This document shows positions 63,365 to 64,000 of a stretch of 64,000 nt of DNA, in pieces. Position numbers and translations under genes: made by a program. Under the pieces are notes generated by a model, which was not told where the DNA came from, did no database searches, and saw nothing but the letters and a program-made list of their open reading frames with translations. The stretch lies in contig CM042696.1 in the NCBI GenBank assembly GCA_023614405.1, positions 332,063,211 to 332,127,210 on the forward strand, in the 5' to 3' direction. Every line of letters begins with the position of its first letter. The stretch's first letter is position 1. This DNA is from Avena insularis. Taxonomy: Eukaryota; Streptophyta; Magnoliopsida; Poales; Poaceae.

Positions 63365-63455
63365 CGGAACACCTCCAAACCATGCATGTGACCCTAGAAT
63401 GTGTAATGAAGTGTGGTGGCATGCTCAAACCTCCTAAACCTGGTTCCCAAGTGTG
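63365..63455. repeat. Right terminal partial monomer
   Basis: The last copy runs from GGAACACC to GGTTCCCAAGTGTG and stops where the CCCCCTTCGCAG stretch should follow. It has AGAATGTG for AGCATGTG and TTCCC for TTACC, variants also seen in a minority of interior copies. Different sequence begins at about 63454-63456. Confidence 0.75.
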
Positions 63456-64000
63456 TTGTGACCTCGGATCAATAAGGATCCTAAGTCCCTGTGATTAACA
63501 TGCTAGTCCCTGGATCAATAGCTAGCACTTCACAGTCGATGAATATCATGTAAAACACAAGTCATTATTACACGAATAATCCAGAGTATATTTATTACAA
63601 CTTGCATAGCTTATAGCTAGCTCGAAATAAAACAGCGGAAACTAAGTAAAACTTGAGTCCATCAACGCCTCAGGCTAGCTGCGTGAAGACCCATGATCCC
63701 TACGCACCTTTCAATCTTCGGAATCTGCACATAAGACGTGCAGCCAACAAGTTGGGTCAATACTGTGAATGTATTGGCAAATTACACCAAGGAAAGAGTA
63801 AGACTATCTCTACATGCAAGGCTAAGAGTAGGCTCTGGGGTTCATTTGCGTAAAGCCAATTTTATCAATGTAATAAGAAAAGAGGTAGAAAGTTTTCCCT
63901 ACTTTGCAAACTTTGATATATAGTATAGGGTCGATTGGAACGCATGGATATTACTCACCACGTGCCCAAATCAACCTAGCACTTCGATATTACTCACCAA
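63456..64000. mobile_element. LTR-like sequence to the right of the array (partial)
   Basis: Sequence starting TGTTGTGACCTCGG at 63454, with AATAAAACAGCGGAAAC near 63630, resembles from memory one terminus of large grass gypsy LTRs. The element runs out of the window, so its second LTR, primer site and coding region cannot be seen. Frames at 63653-63853 and 63738-63923 show no domain and I do not call them genes. A repeated word, GATATTACTCACCA, occurs at about 63948-63961 and 63986-63999. Confidence 0.45.

Larger units (their letters stand above)
10774..63455. repeat. Tandem satellite array, monomer about 353 bp, about 149 copies
   Basis: A head-to-tail repeat fills 52.7 kb. The anchor ATCTTGTCACAACATG recurs every 352-354 bases from about 10961 to 63195 with almost no interruption. 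Measured from AGATCT (19773 in one typical copy), the landmarks are:
- a CATGTT/AACATG dyad at about +10
- a G4-G6 run at about +105
- a GATCCG/CGGATC dyad at about +119
- ATGCAT at +187
- GCATGC at +225
- CCTAAACC at +239
- CCCCTAAAAAC at +285
- a GTTTC/GAAAC dyad overlapping a CENP-B-box-like site just before the next AGATCT
Most copies differ by a few per cent by eye. The blocks around +0 to +75 and +175 to +235 are the most constant. Open frames of 60-130 codons on both strands recur only because the repeat does, and I do not consider them genes. I do not recognise the family; 350-380 bp satellites are common near grass telomeres and in heterochromatin. Confidence 0.97.

Noticed and set aside
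10774..63455. CRISPR array or ribosomal intergenic repeat
   Set aside because: The repeat has no unique spacers and is about 353 bp throughout; no rRNA sequence is present; the context is a plant nuclear genome.
10774..63455. Assignment to a named satellite (rice 355-bp subtelomeric, maize TR-1, rye 380-bp or Triticeae 340-bp families)
   Set aside because: The length is similar but I cannot match the sequence from memory, so naming it would be a guess.
10774..63455. Regular higher-order repeat
   Set aside because: Rare variant classes recur at irregular monomer spacings (4, 5, 9, 10, 16, 17, 20, 27, 30, 34, 43 and others) with no constant period by eye.
63653..63923. Two small plus-strand frames right of the array
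   Set aside because: They overlap in different frames, show no domain and lie in LTR-like sequence.

Overview
The window looks like repetitive nuclear DNA from a grass. All recognisable coding sequence is decayed LTR-retrotransposon sequence, and more than 80% of the window is one tandem satellite. Positions 10611-10773 resemble, from memory, a non-coding retroelement segment common in wheat, barley and rye, so Pooideae/Triticeae is the best guess. That is an inference and was not tested. I see no intact host gene, rRNA, tRNA or CRISPR.

Layout. 1-2243 is unassigned or repeat-derived: a GC-rich stretch with no supported gene, an AT-rich degenerate short tandem repeat (about 590-1060), and an LTR-promoter-like segment on the minus strand (about 1720-2243). 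2317-9862 is a Ty3/gypsy element on the minus strand. It has both LTRs (9027-9862 and 2317-3214), an initiator-Met primer binding site, gag, protease, RT, RNase H, integrase and a polypurine tract. All reading frames are broken by several stops and single-base frameshifts. The 3' LTR overlaps the integrase tail and the polypurine tract lies inside coding sequence, which resembles centromeric-retrotransposon (CRM) elements. The outer edge of the 5' LTR at 9862 cuts into a Ty1/copia reverse transcriptase remnant (9863-10570).

10774-63455 is a head-to-tail array of a monomer of about 353 bp, roughly 149 copies (52,234 bp between the first and last anchor, divided by 353). The monomer carries single AGATCT, ATGCAT and GCATGC landmarks, two dyads, two telomere-like words and a G-tract of variable length. 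It also carries a 17-bp site whose nine fixed positions match the mammalian CENP-B-box core. Many alternating variants are CpG to TpG/CpA changes, which suggests long-term cytosine methylation. Rare variants recur as blocks many kilobases apart, which suggests unequal exchange or conversion. The array ends mid-monomer on both sides. On the right it abuts LTR-like sequence (63456-64000).

Nothing here forms a working pathway. The history read from the sequence is a satellite array, flanking retroelements, a gypsy insertion into copia, then rearrangement at the left LTR and mutational decay. The most interesting lead is the CENP-B-box-like site repeated in the satellite.
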